From: Candidatus Accumulibacter cognatus
Lineage (GTDB): Bacteria > Pseudomonadota > Gammaproteobacteria > Burkholderiales > Rhodocyclaceae
Reading direction: 5' to 3'
Assembly (NCBI GenBank): GCA_013414765.1
Contig: CP058708.1
Location: forward strand, 3,839,553-3,903,552
Length of the DNA stretch: 64,000 nt
In this document: positions 16,357 to 24,851 of the stretch, piece after piece
Layout of the letters: each line of letters starts with the position of its first letter
Position numbering within the stretch: position 1 is the stretch's first letter
The notes under the pieces: generated by a model
Databases searched by the model: none
What the model was told of the DNA's origin: nothing
The model's input: only the letters and a program-made list of their open reading frames with translations
Program-made: the position numbers and the translations under genes

Positions 16357-17544
16357 TTAGTCGGCGCGCTGATAGAGCGTGACGACGCAGGCCCCGCCCA
16401 GGCCGAGGTTGTGTTGCAAGGCGAGCCTGGCACCCGCTACCTGACGCGCGCCGGCCTCGCCGCGCAACTGCTCGACGAGCTCGGCACACTGGGCGAGGCC
16501 CGTGGCACCGAGCGGGTGACCCTTGGACAGCAGGCCGCCCGACGGATTGGTGACGATACGGCCACCGTAGGTGTTGTCGCTCTCGGCGGTGAACTTGTCG
16601 GCACCCCCTTCCGGGCACAGTCCTAAGGCCTCGTAGGTGAGAATTTCGTTCTGTGCGAAGCAGTCGTGCAATTCGACCACGTCGAGATCCTCGGGACCGA
16701 TGCCGGCCTGTTGGTAGACCAGATCGGCGGCGGCGCGGGTCATGTCCGCGCCGACGAGTGCCATCATGCTTCGTTTCTCAAACGTTCCGGGGCGATCCGT
16801 GGTCATTGCCTGCGCGACGATGACGACGCGGCGATCCAGGTTCATCCTCTCGGCGAAGCGCTGCGAGACGAGGATCGCGGCCGCCGCGCCACAGGTTGGC
16901 GGACAAGCCATCAGCCGCGTCATGCCGGCTTCGGGAAAGACCAGCGGTGCCGCCATCACATCGTCCTCGCTGAGCACCTTGCGCAGCAGCGCGCCCGGGT
17001 TGTTGGCACCGTGCCGACTGGCCTTGGCCCGCACCCTGGCGAACAGCCTCGGCGTGACGTGGTAGCGCTCCATGTATTCCTTGCCGGCGCCACCGAAATA
17101 GCGGAGCGCGAGCGGCACCTGCCAGGGGTTGATCTCCTCGCAGAGGTGGTCGAAGCGCGCGAACGGCGACGGACGGTCGGTCCAGTGCTCGCTCAGCGCG
17201 CCCGGCAGCATCTGCTCGAAGCCGACGGCCAGCACGCAGTCGAGCACTCCGGCCTCGATCAGCTGGCGAGCCAGGAAGAGCGCCGTCGACCCGGTCGAGC
17301 AGTTGTTGTTGACATTGACGATCGGGATGCCGGTCATGCCGACGCCGTAGAGGGCGCGCTGTCCGGACGTCGAATCGCCATAGACATAGCCCGCGAACGC
17401 CTGCTGGACGGCTTCATAGCTCAGCCCCGCGTCATCGAGCGCGTGGCGCACGGCTGCGGCCGCCATCTGGTCGTAGGGCTCGGTCGTACCCGGTTTGCCG
17501 AACGGCACCAAGCCGACACCGGCGACATAAGCTTTTCCCTGCAT
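16357..17544 (-). CDS. Thiolase-like acetyl-CoA acetyltransferase (SCP-x / lipid-transfer type)
   Basis: This 395-residue member of the SCP-x branch of the thiolase superfamily has the nucleophilic Cys in NVNNNCSTGSTALFLARQ. A His occurs in VVELHDCFAQNE and another in SKGHPLGATGLAQ. A Cys follows in GLGGACVVTLY. The branch acts on larger or branched acyl-CoA, and some members are retro-aldol rather than Claisen enzymes. GGGAGA sits just before the ATG at 17544; a 66-residue in-frame extension to 17742 is basic and low-complexity and lacks support. No functional partner is adjacent, and both neighbours are damaged genes. Confidence 0.87.
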   Translation of the reverse strand: MQGKAYVAGVGLVPFGKPGTTEPYDQMAAAAVRHALDDAGLSYEAVQQAFAGYVYGDSTSGQRALYGVGMTGIPIVNVNNNCSTGSTALFLARQLIEAGVLDCVLAVGFEQMLPGALSEHWTDRPSPFARFDHLCEEINPWQVPLALRYFGGAGKEYMERYHVTPRLFARVRAKASRHGANNPGALLRKVLSEDDVMAAPLVFPEAGMTRLMACPPTCGAAAAILVSQRFAERMNLDRRVVIVAQAMTTDRPGTFEKRSMMALVGADMTRAAADLVYQQAGIGPEDLDVVELHDCFAQNEILTYEALGLCPEGGADKFTAESDNTYGGRIVTNPSGGLLSKGHPLGATGLAQCAELVEQLRGEAGARQVAGARLALQHNLGLGGACVVTLYQRAD

Positions 17545-17798
17545 GATCGATCTCTCCCTGTTTGCTGGGGACGGTTGGCACGGACCGGGCGTCACGATCT
17601 TGCGCCGACGACGATCGGTTTTCCGCTTCCGGCGGTCGTTCCCGGCGTCGCCGGAATGCTTGCGCCGAATCGGGATTCCCCAGGAGTATTGTATTGGATC
17701 AGTCTGTTCGTCTGAATCCCGGCTGTCCGGCAACGCCCGCAATACGCAGCAACTACTCAGTCGCTACCACGTCTGGTGAACATTCCGACAATACAATT

Positions 17799-17842
17799 GT
17801 ATCGAGTTCAAGCACCTCAAGTATCGAGTTCAAGCTCCTCAA
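17799..17842. repeat. 22-bp tandem duplication
   Basis: Two head-to-tail copies of a 22-bp unit (17799-17820 and 17821-17842) differ at one base (AGCACC versus AGCTCC). They lie in the 513-bp interval between the thiolase-like gene and the RTX protein. I see no credible gene in that interval; the small frames on both strands have no recognisable motif. Confidence 0.75.
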
Positions 17843-18057
17843 TGATCCTGCTGGTTCTTCCGCTTGGAAAGACCGGACGCATCAGTACGGTCATGTCGGC
17901 GGCAATCACCTGTCCATTGTCTTTGCAGACGATCCGGCATGCCCCCACGCTTGCGCGCAGGGTTGGGCGGGTACCGCTGCAGAAGTTGCAGAAACCGTTC
18001 AAGGGTGAGATCCGCGTCACGAACAATGCCATTCCGTACTGTTGGTCCGTCCTGATT

Positions 18058-19370
18058 TCAAGTGAATGGCAAGTAGCTTAGCCCGGTCTGCATCAGGCCA
18101 ACAAGGTCGATGTTGACAGCATTGATGTCGAGATTGGCGGCAGCCTTGGCAAGGGAAACCTGGGAGAATTGGCCTGTATTGATGGCAGTCGACCAGAAAG
18201 TCACTTCGGCGGTGGTCGGTGCATGGCCAAAGAGGTTCTGATAAAGGGCTTCCACTTCTGCCGCATTGGAATAATGTTCGCCAAGCTTCACCCGCAGCGC
18301 CAGCGCGATGAGATCGTCGGAGCTCATGCCGCCGTCGAGCAAGGAGAGCGCAATGCCTGCGTAGGTCTTGTTGGTGACGAATGACGGTCCGAAGACCACG
18401 CCCAGGATTCTGGCGGTGGTGCCGGCGTTGCCGGCGGCCACATCGAACGCGAGGCTCTGGTCGGCAAAGCCGAGCCGCTCGATCCCGCTGAGGGTGTCCA
18501 TGCCATCGCTACCGGCATTCGCCTGGACCCGGAGGACGTCACCGGTTGTGGTCCAGCTATACTGGGCGATCTTGCCGCTGAACATTGCGCTGTCGACACC
18601 ACTGCCGCCGTCGAGCGTATCATTGCCCGCGCCACCGGTGAGAGTGTCATGACCATCGCCACCAAGCAAGACATCGTTGCCGGCATAGCCGCTGAACCCG
18701 TCGTTGCGCTCACTTGCGGTAAGGGTGTCGTTGCCGTCGAGGAAACTCTCCGAGAGAAAGAATCCCATGCCCTTGCCCGTGCTCTGGATGCCGTTGAGAA
18801 TCGGGGCTGTGAGTTTGGCCGAGTTGCTCACCGAAAACCGATCCCCCTGGGGGGAAGTGACGGTCAGATAGTCAAGTGTTCCGCTCGCCTGAAACCCCTG
18901 ACGTTGCCAGCCGACTCGAATGTCCAGCCGGATTGCCTGTACATGATGCGGTTATAGCTGCCGGAACCCTTGCCGCTGGTATCGAAGCCGAGGCTTCCCG
19001 CAGCCGACATTTCAAGGTCAAAGAACCTGAAGCTCAGGTTCGAGAGGGTTCCAAAAATGCTTTCACCGTCGTTCTCGAAGTGCAGATTGCCGGCAAAGGT
19101 GAACGTGTTGCCAGAGGGGTCCGGCTCCGAGTATCTGATCTCGTCGATGACCCAGACGTCAGTGTCGAACCCTTGGCCACTCATGTTGAGCGTTCCCTGG
19201 TTGTCAAACTGCGCCGCATAGGTGGTTGGAGTCAGGCTCTCGGAATTGATTTCTAAATCCTCAAGGAGGACGATTGCCCGCGTCATCGACTGCGAGAGCT
19301 GCTGTGCAAGTTGGTTGGGTGTTGCAAACCACGCCGCCCAGTTGGTCGTTGAGAAGCTCAAGTTCGCCAT
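18058..19370 (-). pseudogene. RTX calcium-binding secreted protein, split by a frameshift
   Basis: The first frame (19370 to 18864, 168 residues) reads as an aromatic beta-rich domain (NLSFSTTNWAAWFATPNQLA). The second frame, which ends at 18058, carries RTX nonapeptides (GNDVLLGGDGHDTLTGG, AGNDTLDGG) and a DUF4214-like tail (VEALYQNLFGHAPTTAEVTF). Translating across the junction in the second frame gives GFQASGTLDYLTVTSPQGD, which joins the two smoothly. A one-base indel at the four-C run 18895-18898 therefore restores a single protein of about 435 residues. Such proteins leave through type I secretion and fold on binding calcium. It may be a pseudogene or a sequencing error. Confidence 0.75.
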
Positions 19371-19801
19371 TTGATGAGTCCTTATCGAGATTTTGTTTGA
19401 AAGTCGCGTCAGCGACTCACGAGTCTCCCCTTTCCACTGGCGGGCGAGGGGTCGGGCGAGGGGTCGGGGGCAGGGACATGGCCCTCGAACTCTGATGGCA
19501 TATTGCCGAATTCCCCGTAACCATATAATTGTAGTAAAATTTTTGGCGGTTTAAGGCGCCCCTGAAGGCGCCCCTGAAGCCACCCCTTTTCTGCCCCGGA
19601 TTCACCACTATCATCGGCAGAGCGGGCGCACGGAGCACCGCTGCGGCAGGGGGCTCAAATCCGCCCGTGGCCAGGAACAGTCAACAACATACACCACCCG
19701 CGAGGCCTCTTCGCCAAGCCCATCATGCCCTCACCCCTTGATCTGCCTACGATCCTGGGTGGCCAGAGAACAAGGCGTCAGGTTGGTCGCGCACTCAGCG
19801 A
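19371..19801. repeat. Intergenic region with short tandem repeats
   Basis: No gene is visible in these 431 bases. They contain GGCGAGGGGTCG-type direct repeats near 19441-19470 and an exact 12-bp tandem duplication GGCGCCCCTGAA (19555-19566 and 19567-19578). An AT-rich stretch lies just upstream at 19522-19542. They separate the RTX gene from the end of folK. Confidence 0.6.
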
Positions 19802-20368
19802 TCATTCAAGCCTCTCGATGGTCTGTCTGCTGACTGCCGGCAGCCAGGCGGCGGCGGTACCGCGGCCGGGAATGCGGCAGAGCGGCGCAATCTCCAGCAA
19901 AGGGGCCAGCACGAAAGCGCGCAGGTGCATGCGCGGGTGCGGCACGCTGAGTCGTGGGCTATCGACCACCCGTTGATCGTAGAGCAGCAGGTCGAGGTCG
20001 AGGGTGCGCGGGGCATGGTGGAACTCGCGGCGGCGACCGAAGCGGCGCTCGACGACGAACAGCGCGTCGAGCAACTGCTGCGGGTCAAGGTCGGTCCTGA
20101 TGGCCGCTACGGCGTTGATGAAATCGGGCTGGCCACGGATACCCACCGGTGCCGTGCGATAGAGCGAAGAGACCTGCAACAGTCGCGATTCGGGCAGGTC
20201 GGCCAGCGCCGCTGCGGCTGCACGCAACTGGGCTTGTGGATCGGCGAGATTGGCGCCGAGCGCGACGAAGGCCAGGTGCGAGACGCCAGGTACATTTGGC
20301 GGCCGCCTGCCTCCCTCCGGCGATCCCGGATCAGCGTACGGGCTGTCCGTGAAGAACTCTTCTCCCAT
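19802..20368 (-). CDS. folK: 2-amino-4-hydroxy-6-hydroxymethyldihydropteridine pyrophosphokinase
   Basis: HPPK transfers pyrophosphate from ATP to the pterin in folate synthesis. Visible motifs are FVALGANLADPQAQL, SSLYRTAPVG, GQPDFINAVAAIRT, the ATP/Mg segment RTLDLDLLLYD and VPHPRMHLRAFVLAPL. The core starts near residue 30, so about 25 N-terminal residues are extra. The start at 20368 avoids overlap with pcnB; an ATG at 20431 would overlap it by 20 bp. Neither has a strong ribosome site. pcnB-folK is a common betaproteobacterial pair. Confidence 0.9.
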   Translation of the reverse strand: MGEEFFTDSPYADPGSPEGGRRPPNVPGVSHLAFVALGANLADPQAQLRAAAAALADLPESRLLQVSSLYRTAPVGIRGQPDFINAVAAIRTDLDPQQLLDALFVVERRFGRRREFHHAPRTLDLDLLLYDQRVVDSPRLSVPHPRMHLRAFVLAPLLEIAPLCRIPGRGTAAAWLPAVSRQTIERLE

Positions 20369-20411
20369 TGTGGTGGCGTCGGCCAGGGAGACTTCGCCGG
20401 TGCGCGGCGCT

Positions 20412-21767
20412 TTATTCCGGGAGCGTGGCATCCTGCCCGTTGTCGGCCGGCGGGCGACGCCGCCGGCGACGTTTTCTGGTTTCTCCAGACGCTGCTGGCA
20501 GCAGCATGGCGGCGCGTCCCTCGTCGCTGGCAGCGAGAAAAGCTGTCCACCATTCGCCGACGGCTTGATCGACTTCGCCCGACTCGACCCGCAGCAGCAG
20601 GAAATCGTAGCCTGCCTTGAAGCGCGGCTGCTGCAGGACGCCGTAGGGGCGTTTGCCGGAGCGTTGCTCGAAGCGGGGCTGCAAAGCCCAGATCTCCTTG
20701 ATGTCGCCGGCAATCCGGCGGGTGATCGCGAGCTTTTCGGCCTGCACATCGAGGACTTCGTCCATCGTTAGAAAGAGGGACGGGATGGCCGGTTCACCGC
20801 GTGCCTTGAGCGGTTCCCACTTGGCCAGCACCTCGTGCCAGAGCAGGGTGGCAAAAAGGAAGCCGGGTGAGATCGGTTTGCCTTCGCGAACGCGACGGTC
20901 GGTGCTTTCCAGTGCCAGCATGACGAATCGTTCGCCGAGCGACTGGTCTAGAATCACGTCGAGCAGCGGCAGCAGCCCGTGGTGCAGTCCCTCTTCGCGG
21001 AGTTCCCTGACGCAGCGGACGGCGTGCCCCGAGGTGAGCAGCTTGAGCATCTCGTCGAACAGGCGTGAGGGCGGAACGTTCTCGATCAGGCTGCCCATCT
21101 CGCGGATCGGCCGGCGCGCTTCGGGATCGATCGACAGGCTCAGCTTTGCCGCCAGGCGGACGGCGCGCAGCATGCGCACCGGATCTTCGCGGTAGCGGGT
21201 TTTCGGGTCGCCAATCATGCGCAGGGTTTTCTGGCGCAGGTCGGCAACGCCGTGGTGGTAATCGACGATGGTTTCGGAGGTCGGGTCGTAATACAGCGCG
21301 TTGACCGTGAAATCCCGGCGCGCGGCGTCTTCCAGCTGGCTACCGAAGACATTGTCGCGCAGCACTCGACCCTGTTCATCGGTCAGCGCCTTGTTGCCGC
21401 TCTCTTCCCCGTGGTGGCCGCGGAAAGTGGTTACCTCGATGATTTCCGTGCCCATGCTGACATGCACGATCTGGAAACGGCGGCCGATGATGCGCGAACG
21501 GCGAAAGCAGTGGCGAACCTGTTCCGGCGTCGCATTGGTGGCGACATCGAAGTCCTTCGGCGTCAGGCCGGCCAGCAGATCGCGCACGGCGCCACCGACG
21601 ATGTACGCCTGGTAGCCATTTTCCTGCAGGGTTTCGATGGTGCGCCGGCAGCCACGACTGATGTCCTCACGCTGCAGCCCATGCTGGGCGGCGGCGAGGA
21701 TGGCCGGTTCGCTGTGCTTGCCGGGGTGATGGCGTCCGAAGACGCGGGAGATGAACTTGCGGATCAT
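20412..21767 (-). CDS. pcnB: Poly(A) polymerase I
   Basis: PcnB adds poly(A) tails that target RNA for decay. This 451-residue class II nucleotidyltransferase has the motif AYIVGGAVRDLLAG and the catalytic carboxylates in PKDFDVATNATPEQV. A third conserved Asp lies in RRDFTVNALYYD and the neck motif in REDPVRMLRAVRLAAKL. The C-terminus is strongly basic (KRRRRRRPP), as in E. coli PcnB, and distinguishes it from CCA-adding enzyme. folK lies 43 bp downstream on the same strand. Confidence 0.95.
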   Translation of the reverse strand: MIRKFISRVFGRHHPGKHSEPAILAAAQHGLQREDISRGCRRTIETLQENGYQAYIVGGAVRDLLAGLTPKDFDVATNATPEQVRHCFRRSRIIGRRFQIVHVSMGTEIIEVTTFRGHHGEESGNKALTDEQGRVLRDNVFGSQLEDAARRDFTVNALYYDPTSETIVDYHHGVADLRQKTLRMIGDPKTRYREDPVRMLRAVRLAAKLSLSIDPEARRPIREMGSLIENVPPSRLFDEMLKLLTSGHAVRCVRELREEGLHHGLLPLLDVILDQSLGERFVMLALESTDRRVREGKPISPGFLFATLLWHEVLAKWEPLKARGEPAIPSLFLTMDEVLDVQAEKLAITRRIAGDIKEIWALQPRFEQRSGKRPYGVLQQPRFKAGYDFLLLRVESGEVDQAVGEWWTAFLAASDEGRAAMLLPAASGETRKRRRRRRPPADNGQDATLPE

Positions 21768-21852
21768 TGAGGATGGTTTCTGCTCGCTGCTATGGCGCAG
21801 CGCATGATAACGGATATGGCCACGGTCGGCGGCCGGCGTTTTCCCGATGTGC

Positions 21853-22518
21853 TCACCCGAGAAGGCTCATGATCGGCCAGGCCGCAGCTTCGGCGTGTGC
21901 GCGTAGCGTCGCATCGGGGTCGACCACCACCGGGTTGCTGACCTTGGAAAGCAAGGGCAGATCGTTTTGCGAGTCGCTGTAGAACCAGCTCCGGTCGAAG
22001 CTGCTCCACCACAGTCCGAGCGCTTCGAGCCAGGCCTCGACGCGGACGATCTTGCCTTCCCGGAACGATGGCAGGCCGCGCGGCCGACCGGTGAACTGGC
22101 CGTTCTCCTGTGCCGGAATGGTGGCGATCAGATGCGCGATTCCGAACTCGCGGACGATCGGACCGGTGACGAAGCTGTTGGTAGCAGTGACGATGGCGCA
22201 CAGGGCGCCACTGTCGAGATGCCCGCGAACCAGCCGCCGCGCCTGTTCGCTGACCAATGGCAGGATCTGTCGGGAAAGGAACTCGCGCTGCCAGGATTCG
22301 AGCAAGGCGCGGGGATGGGCCGCCAACGGCCGGAGCTGGAAATCGAGAAAAATGTCGATGTCGAGGGTCCCGGCCTTGTACTGCTCGTAGAATTCGATGT
22401 TCTTGGCTTCATACAAGGCACGGTCGAGAATCCCCTTGCCGATCAGGAACTGCGCCCATTCAAAGTCGCTGTCACCGGCAATCAGGGTATTGTCGAGGTC
22501 GAAGAGGGCAAGATCCAT
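21853..22518 (-). CDS. HAD-superfamily phosphatase (SerB-like, HAD-IB)
   Basis: The 221-residue protein has HAD motif I FDLDNTLIAGDSD at the N-terminus, motif II in CAIVTATNSFV, a conserved Lys near GKIVRVEAW, and motif III in WFYSDSQNDLPLL. The insertion between motifs I and II is helical (YKAGTLDIDIFLDFQ), as in HAD-IB phosphatases such as SerB. Substrate is not evident; phosphoserine or another small phosphomonoester is possible. It lies 18 bp downstream of hda on the same strand. Confidence 0.87.
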   Translation of the reverse strand: MDLALFDLDNTLIAGDSDFEWAQFLIGKGILDRALYEAKNIEFYEQYKAGTLDIDIFLDFQLRPLAAHPRALLESWQREFLSRQILPLVSEQARRLVRGHLDSGALCAIVTATNSFVTGPIVREFGIAHLIATIPAQENGQFTGRPRGLPSFREGKIVRVEAWLEALGLWWSSFDRSWFYSDSQNDLPLLSKVSNPVVVDPDATLRAHAEAAAWPIMSLLG

Positions 22519-22536
22519 GCTTTGCTTTCGGGCGGG

Positions 22537-23193
22537 TCAGCCAGTTACCAAGGTCTGCATGACCTCACGCAACAATGGCAGGGTGATGGGGCGCTTCTGT
22601 TCGAGCGAATAACGGTCGATTGCCACCAGCAAGGCTGCCAGGCTGCGCATGTCGCGCGGCGCCCGCGCAAACAGGTAGCTGAACGCCTCGGGCGGCAGCA
22701 CCAGCCCCCGCATTCTGGCCTGTTCGGCAAGCGCCGCCAGTTTCTCGGCGTCGCTCAACGGCCTCAGGCGATAGAGCAGGCCGCTACCGAGCCGTGTACG
22801 CAGGTCTTCGCGCAGGGTCAGGCGCAGCGGTGGCACATCGGCGGCGGCAAGCAGACGGCCGCCGCTGGCGCGCAGGCGATTGATCAGGTTGAAGAGGACG
22901 ATCTGGCCAGTCTCGCCGAGCGCCTCGACGTGGTCGACGGCGTAGAACTCGCCGGTGGGGGCAATTCGGGACAGATCCGGGTCCACGCGCGCGTCGCTGT
23001 ACGCAGCCTGGCAGGCCTGCAGCAGATGTGATTTGCCGGCGCCGGCTTCTCCCCAGAAAAGGAAAACCGATTCGCGGTTGGCCGGCGCCAGCCAGGCGGC
23101 CAGGCCGGTCAACGCTTCGGCATTGCTGCCGGCGACAAAATTGTCGAAGCTGGGGGGGGCGTCAGGCAGCAGTTCAAGAATCAACTGGCGCAT
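22537..23193 (-). CDS. hda: DnaA regulatory inactivator Hda
   Basis: Hda is a DnaA-like AAA+ protein that, with the DNA-loaded sliding clamp, promotes hydrolysis of DnaA-bound ATP after initiation. The 218-residue product starts [11 protein letters not shown], a QL-x-L-type clamp-binding motif. It continues with [12 protein letters not shown], the Walker A loop [14 protein letters not shown], the DVPP sensor segment and an arginine-finger region ([17 protein letters not shown]). It lacks the DnaA DNA-binding domain, as expected. Start at 23193; the in-frame extension to 23307 is low-complexity. It is divergent from purM, the common beta/gammaproteobacterial arrangement. Confidence 0.93.
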   Translation of the reverse strand: MRQLILELLPDAPPSFDNFVAGSNAEALTGLAAWLAPANRESVFLFWGEAGAGKSHLLQACQAAYSDARVDPDLSRIAPTGEFYAVDHVEALGETGQIVLFNLINRLRASGGRLLAAADVPPLRLTLREDLRTRLGSGLLYRLRPLSDAEKLAALAEQARMRGLVLPPEAFSYLFARAPRDMRSLAALLVAIDRYSLEQKRPITLPLLREVMQTLVTG

Positions 23194-23337
23194 CGGACGG
23201 GGTTCAAGCGGAGGCGGAGGCACTGCGATCGGCACGCGGAAGGGCCATTTCGGATAAGATTGGGTTTCAGACGTTCGAAAATGGCACATTCTACCACTGC
23301 ACTGCACCTGCCAGCCTTGCTCGGGATCCTCTCATTC

Positions 23338-24381
23338 ATGACTATAGAATCTCTCTCCTATCGCGATGCCGGTGTCGACATCGACGCCGGCGATCAACTC
23401 GTCGAACGGATCAAACCCCTCGCCGGAAAAACCCTGCGCGAGGGCGTACTCGGCGGCATCGGCGGTTTTGGTGCGCTTTTCGAAGTTCCCAGACGCTACC
23501 GCGAGCCGGTACTGGTGTCCGGCACCGATGGCGTCGGTACCAAGCTCAAGCTCGCCTTCGAACTGCAGCGGCACGACACCATCGGCATCGATCTGGTGGC
23601 GATGAGCGTCAACGACATCCTCGTCCAGGGCGCCGAGCCGCTTTTTTTTCTCGATTATTTCGCTTGTGGCAAGCTCGACGTCGAGACCGCTACCGATGTC
23701 GTCAAGGGCATCGCCAAAGGCTGCGAACTTGCCGGCTGCGCGCTGATCGGCGGTGAAACAGCCGAAATGCCGGGCATGTACCCGGCAGGCGAATATGATC
23801 TCGCCGGTTTCGCCGTCGGCGTCGTCGAGAAAGCGGCGATCATCGACGGCTCGACGATCATTCCGGGGGACGTGCTGCTCGGTCTGCCGTCATCGGGTGC
23901 GCATTCCAACGGCTATTCGCTGCTGAGGAAAATCATCAGTCGCGCGCAGCCCGACCTGACACAGGCCTTCGACGGCGAAACGACGTTCGCCGAGGCCATC
24001 CTGGCGCCCACGAGGATTTACGTGCAAGCCTTGCGGGCGCTGATGCAGGCGCTGCCGGTCAAGGGCCTGGCGCACATCACCGGCGGTGGCCTTACTGGCA
24101 ACGTGCCGCGCATCCTGCCGCCCGCAGTCAAGGCCGAGATCGCGCAGGCGGCGTGGTCTCGCCCGAAGCTCTTTGACTGGCTGCAGCGAGAAGGCGGCGT
24201 TGCCGACAGCGAAATGCATCGCGTCTTCAACTGCGGGATCGGCATGGTCGTCGTCGTCGCTCGCGAGGACGTGCAACAGGCCTTGCAGATCCTGCATGCG
24301 GCCGGTGAAGCGGCGGTGGTCATCGGGGCGATCAAACCCAGGGCGGCCGGTGAAGCGGCGACGGTCGTGTATTCCGGTTAG
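23338..24381 (+). CDS. purM: Phosphoribosylformylglycinamidine cyclo-ligase
   Basis: PurM (AIR synthetase) closes the imidazole ring with ATP in purine biosynthesis. The 347-residue product has all landmarks: [34 protein letters not shown], the ATP-site [45 protein letters not shown] and [17 protein letters not shown]. The start at 23338 ([10 protein letters not shown]) matches the family; the upstream in-frame extension overlaps the promoter zone shared with hda. No strong ribosome site is visible. Confidence 0.96.
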   Translation: MTIESLSYRDAGVDIDAGDQLVERIKPLAGKTLREGVLGGIGGFGALFEVPRRYREPVLVSGTDGVGTKLKLAFELQRHDTIGIDLVAMSVNDILVQGAEPLFFLDYFACGKLDVETATDVVKGIAKGCELAGCALIGGETAEMPGMYPAGEYDLAGFAVGVVEKAAIIDGSTIIPGDVLLGLPSSGAHSNGYSLLRKIISRAQPDLTQAFDGETTFAEAILAPTRIYVQALRALMQALPVKGLAHITGGGLTGNVPRILPPAVKAEIAQAAWSRPKLFDWLQREGGVADSEMHRVFNCGIGMVVVVAREDVQQALQILHAAGEAAVVIGAIKPRAAGEAATVVYSG

Positions 24382-24534
24382 GGGTGGGCATGTGGATGGG
24401 CAATGAATAGTGGTATAGTCATCAAGGCCCTAGCGGATCCTGATTGGCGGCGGCAACGCCGAGTTTGTTCAATGATTATTCACCGGGTAGCCGATCAGAT
24501 CCCCCTGGCCTGATCGTCGCCTGAAGGAGAGAAA

Positions 24535-24843
24535 ATGCCTAACCGTCTGATACGGGTCGTGACTTTGGTCGTCGGCACCGTCCTTCTCAATACCGGGTGC
24601 ATCCTGTCGCAAACCGTGGACCGCAACTACCTGGGCGTGAATGTTCCGGCAGAGACCCAGGATCGGAAACTGACCGGCCTTTTTCTGCTGCCCTTTGCCA
24701 CCGTACTCGATGTGCTGACCTTGCCGGTGCAGGCCGGGGCAGTGTTGACCTACGGCGACGACTTCCCTTTCAGGTATCAGGGCAAGGACGACGGTGTCCA
24801 CCACACCTGGAACGGGGGCAACGTCGGGCAACCTGCCCAATAA
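24535..24843 (+). CDS. YceK/YidQ-like small lipoprotein
   Basis: The 102-residue product has a signal peptide with lipobox LLNTGC (Cys 22), so it should be lipidated. The mature part has a hydrophobic patch (FLLPFATVLDVLTLPVQAGA) typical of YceK/YidQ-type lipoproteins, whose function is unknown. AAGGAGAG sits 4-5 nt before the ATG. A 7-bp inverted repeat CGATCAG / CTGATCG near 24492-24516 lies in its leader. Convergent with the large VIT/vWA gene, 8 bp between stops. Confidence 0.8.
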   Translation: MPNRLIRVVTLVVGTVLLNTGCILSQTVDRNYLGVNVPAETQDRKLTGLFLLPFATVLDVLTLPVQAGAVLTYGDDFPFRYQGKDDGVHHTWNGGNVGQPAQ

Positions 24844-24851
24844 CATCGGCA

